Source of the DNA: Rhodospirillaceae bacterium
Lineage (GTDB): Bacteria > Pseudomonadota > Alphaproteobacteria > Rhodospirillales > Rhodospirillaceae
Direction: 5' to 3'
DNA length: 15,976 nucleotides
NCBI GenBank assembly: GCA_002691085.1
Contig: NZGX01000054.1
Location: forward strand, 1 to 15,976
Positions 15,008 to 15,976 of this stretch are shown here, piece by piece. The position numbers and the translations under genes were made by a program. Position 1 is the stretch's first letter. Every line of letters starts with the position of its first letter. The notes beneath the pieces are model-generated. The model was given only the letters and a program-made list of their open reading frames with translations, did not search any database and was not told the origin of the DNA.

Positions 15008-15633
15008 TAAACTCTAAATTATATCTTATCTCACCTCCAGAGATAATAAACCCTACAATTTTTAAAGATTTATTAGATAAAATCTTATCCTACCCATTTG
15101 TAAACTTTTTTCAGTTGCGAATCAAAAATGAGACCGATGAAAACATAATAAATCTTATTAAAACCATTAAGCCAATTTGTGATAAGAATAAAAAACCACT
15201 TATTTTAAATGATAGACCAGATCTTGCAGCATCAATAAAATGTGCAGGGGTACATATAGGCCCGGATGATATGTCCTATGAAGAAGCAAGAACCATGGTT
15301 GGTAAAAATGCTTTAGTAGGATTTTCTTGCAAAGGCTCAAAGGAAATTGCTACTGAGATGACAAAAAAGGGAGCTAACTATGTTGCATTTGGTGCTTTCT
15401 ATGACTCACCAACTAAAAAAGTCAAAATTAAAGTAAATCCTGAGATTATTAGAGCCTGGAAAGCAAGCGAAAATTCACCTTGTGTAGCAATTGGCGGTAT
15501 AAAAATTACCAATTGTGCCCCCATAATTGAGGCAGGGGCAGATTTCTTGGCGATTTCTTCAGGCATTTGGCAGTTCTCAAAAGGCCCCCTAGCTGCTATT
15601 GAACATTTTGGTGAAAAACTATTAGCCAAATAA
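15007..15633 (+). CDS. thiE: Thiamine-phosphate synthase ThiE (apparent ATA start)
   Basis: Joins HMP-pyrophosphate and thiazole phosphate to make thiamine phosphate. The first in-frame TTG (15115) begins inside the conserved QLRIK strand and would discard barrel strand 1. Reading upstream in the same frame gives INSKLYLISPPEI and about 36 more family-like residues, starting at ATA 15007, 7 nt after AAAGGAG; total 208 aa, the usual ThiE length. In that numbering: QLRIKN 36-41, LNDRPD 67-72 (N68, D69), HIGPDD 83-88, GFSCKG 105-110 (S107), GAFYDSPTKK 129-138 (T136, K137), AIGG 161-164 and AISSGIW near 181-187. The GFSC and AFGAF wording resembles the fba-linked alphaproteobacterial branch. The usual His after GxSC and the first Thr of the diphosphate loop are replaced (Lys, Ser), so activity is likely but not assured. 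TAATA overlap with fba implies translational coupling. Confidence 0.88.
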   Translation: MNSKLYLISPPEIINPTIFKDLLDKILSYPFVNFFQLRIKNETDENIINLIKTIKPICDKNKKPLILNDRPDLAASIKCAGVHIGPDDMSYEEARTMVGKNALVGFSCKGSKEIATEMTKKGANYVAFGAFYDSPTKKVKIKVNPEIIRAWKASENSPCVAIGGIKITNCAPIIEAGADFLAISSGIWQFSKGPLAAIEHFGEKLLAK

Positions 15634-15701
15634 CTCCCAATAATTTATTAATTTGATTATATTTTAAACGGTTCAGTAAATAACACTAAGTAGGCCAAAT
15701 T

Positions 15702-15976
15702 ATGAAGTATTTAATCTTTATCAATGCTATCTTCTATCTTCTATTTTCTTTAAGCTCTAATGCTCAAGAAGCTGATGACTTGGCACCACCTCCACCTCCA
15801 GAGTTAAATCAAGAGAACCAAGAGCTAGATAAAGCACCACCGAAAAAAAAGAAAAAGCTTAAACATTGCGGCCCAACAACATCCAAATTATGTGACCAAG
15901 TGGAAAAAATTGAAGACATATCGGATTCTACTTGGCGAGTAGGAGCAATGGGAGCTGCACTCTGTTCTCAAAGCGC
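15702..15976 (+). CDS. Unrecognised exported protein, 3' end cut by the window
   Basis: ATG at 15702, with AGG 7-9 nt upstream, opens a frame that runs off the window after 91 complete codons. Seen: a Sec signal peptide about 1-21 (hydrophobic IFINAIFYLLFSLSS, cleavage probably after SNA), then DLAPPPPPELNQ, a Gln/Glu/Asn-rich piece, APP and a run of five lysines (about 48-52), then a more ordered segment with cysteines at 56, 64 and 88 and the stretch STWRVGAMGAALCSQS. The paired cysteines and export signal suggest a periplasmic protein. No family recognised. It starts 68 nt after thiE; I saw no clear terminator between them, so it could share the fba-thiE transcript or have its own promoter. 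Confidence 0.75.
   Translation, partial: MKYLIFINAIFYLLFSLSSNAQEADDLAPPPPPELNQENQELDKAPPKKKKKLKHCGPTTSKLCDQVEKIEDISDSTWRVGAMGAALCSQS

Noticed and set aside
1..15976. CRISPR array, insertion sequence, prophage, toxin-antitoxin or defence island.
   Set aside because: Nearly every base is accounted for by conserved housekeeping genes; no spaced direct repeats, transposase motifs, integrase motifs or terminal inverted repeats were seen.

Overview
The window is a compact stretch of chromosomal core genes from a low-GC alphaproteobacterium (about one third G+C by eye). The gene order supports this: a coiled-coil DUF4164 protein and zapA, then 5-FCL, a YmdB-type phosphoesterase, yebC, ruvCAB, ybgC, tolQRAB, pal, cpoB, tilS and ftsH, with a divergent fba-thiE pair. 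That order is typical of Alphaproteobacteria. The AT bias, frequent AGA arginine codons and very short spacers fit a streamlined, possibly marine, lineage, but the sequence cannot fix the genus. TGA is used as a stop (ftsH, ruvA), so the genetic code is the standard one.

Layout, minus strand, transcribed right to left from about 13.9 kb to 36: DUF4164 protein, zapA (FtsZ-ring factor), 5-formyltetrahydrofolate cyclo-ligase, YmdB-like phosphoesterase, yebC, ruvC, ruvA, ruvB (Holliday-junction processing), ybgC, tolQ, tolR, tolA, tolB, pal, cpoB (trans-envelope constriction system), tilS (tRNA-Ile2 lysidine synthetase) and ftsH (membrane AAA+ protease). Several genes overlap (ruvA/ruvB by 8 nt, ruvB/ybgC by 17 nt) or lie only 5 to 60 nt apart. 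The largest internal gaps are 105 nt (pal-cpoB) and 154 nt (tolB-pal), so much of the block may be co-transcribed. zapA, Tol-Pal-CpoB and FtsH all serve division or envelope upkeep.

Plus strand, 14.08 kb to the right edge: a class I fructose-bisphosphate aldolase, thiE (thiamine-phosphate synthase) and the 5' part of an unrecognised exported protein cut by the window end. The 185-nt spacer at 13893-14077 must hold the divergent promoters. No stretch over 300 bases lacks a gene. I saw no rRNA, tRNA, CRISPR array, insertion sequence, prophage or attachment site.

I do not see a novel multi-gene system. The most unusual signal is translational: ruvC and thiE both lack any ATG, GTG or TTG at the position where their conserved N-termini should begin, yet each has an ATA codon exactly 7 nt after a strong Shine-Dalgarno sequence. 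In thiE this ATA also overlaps the upstream stop codon in the usual coupling geometry.
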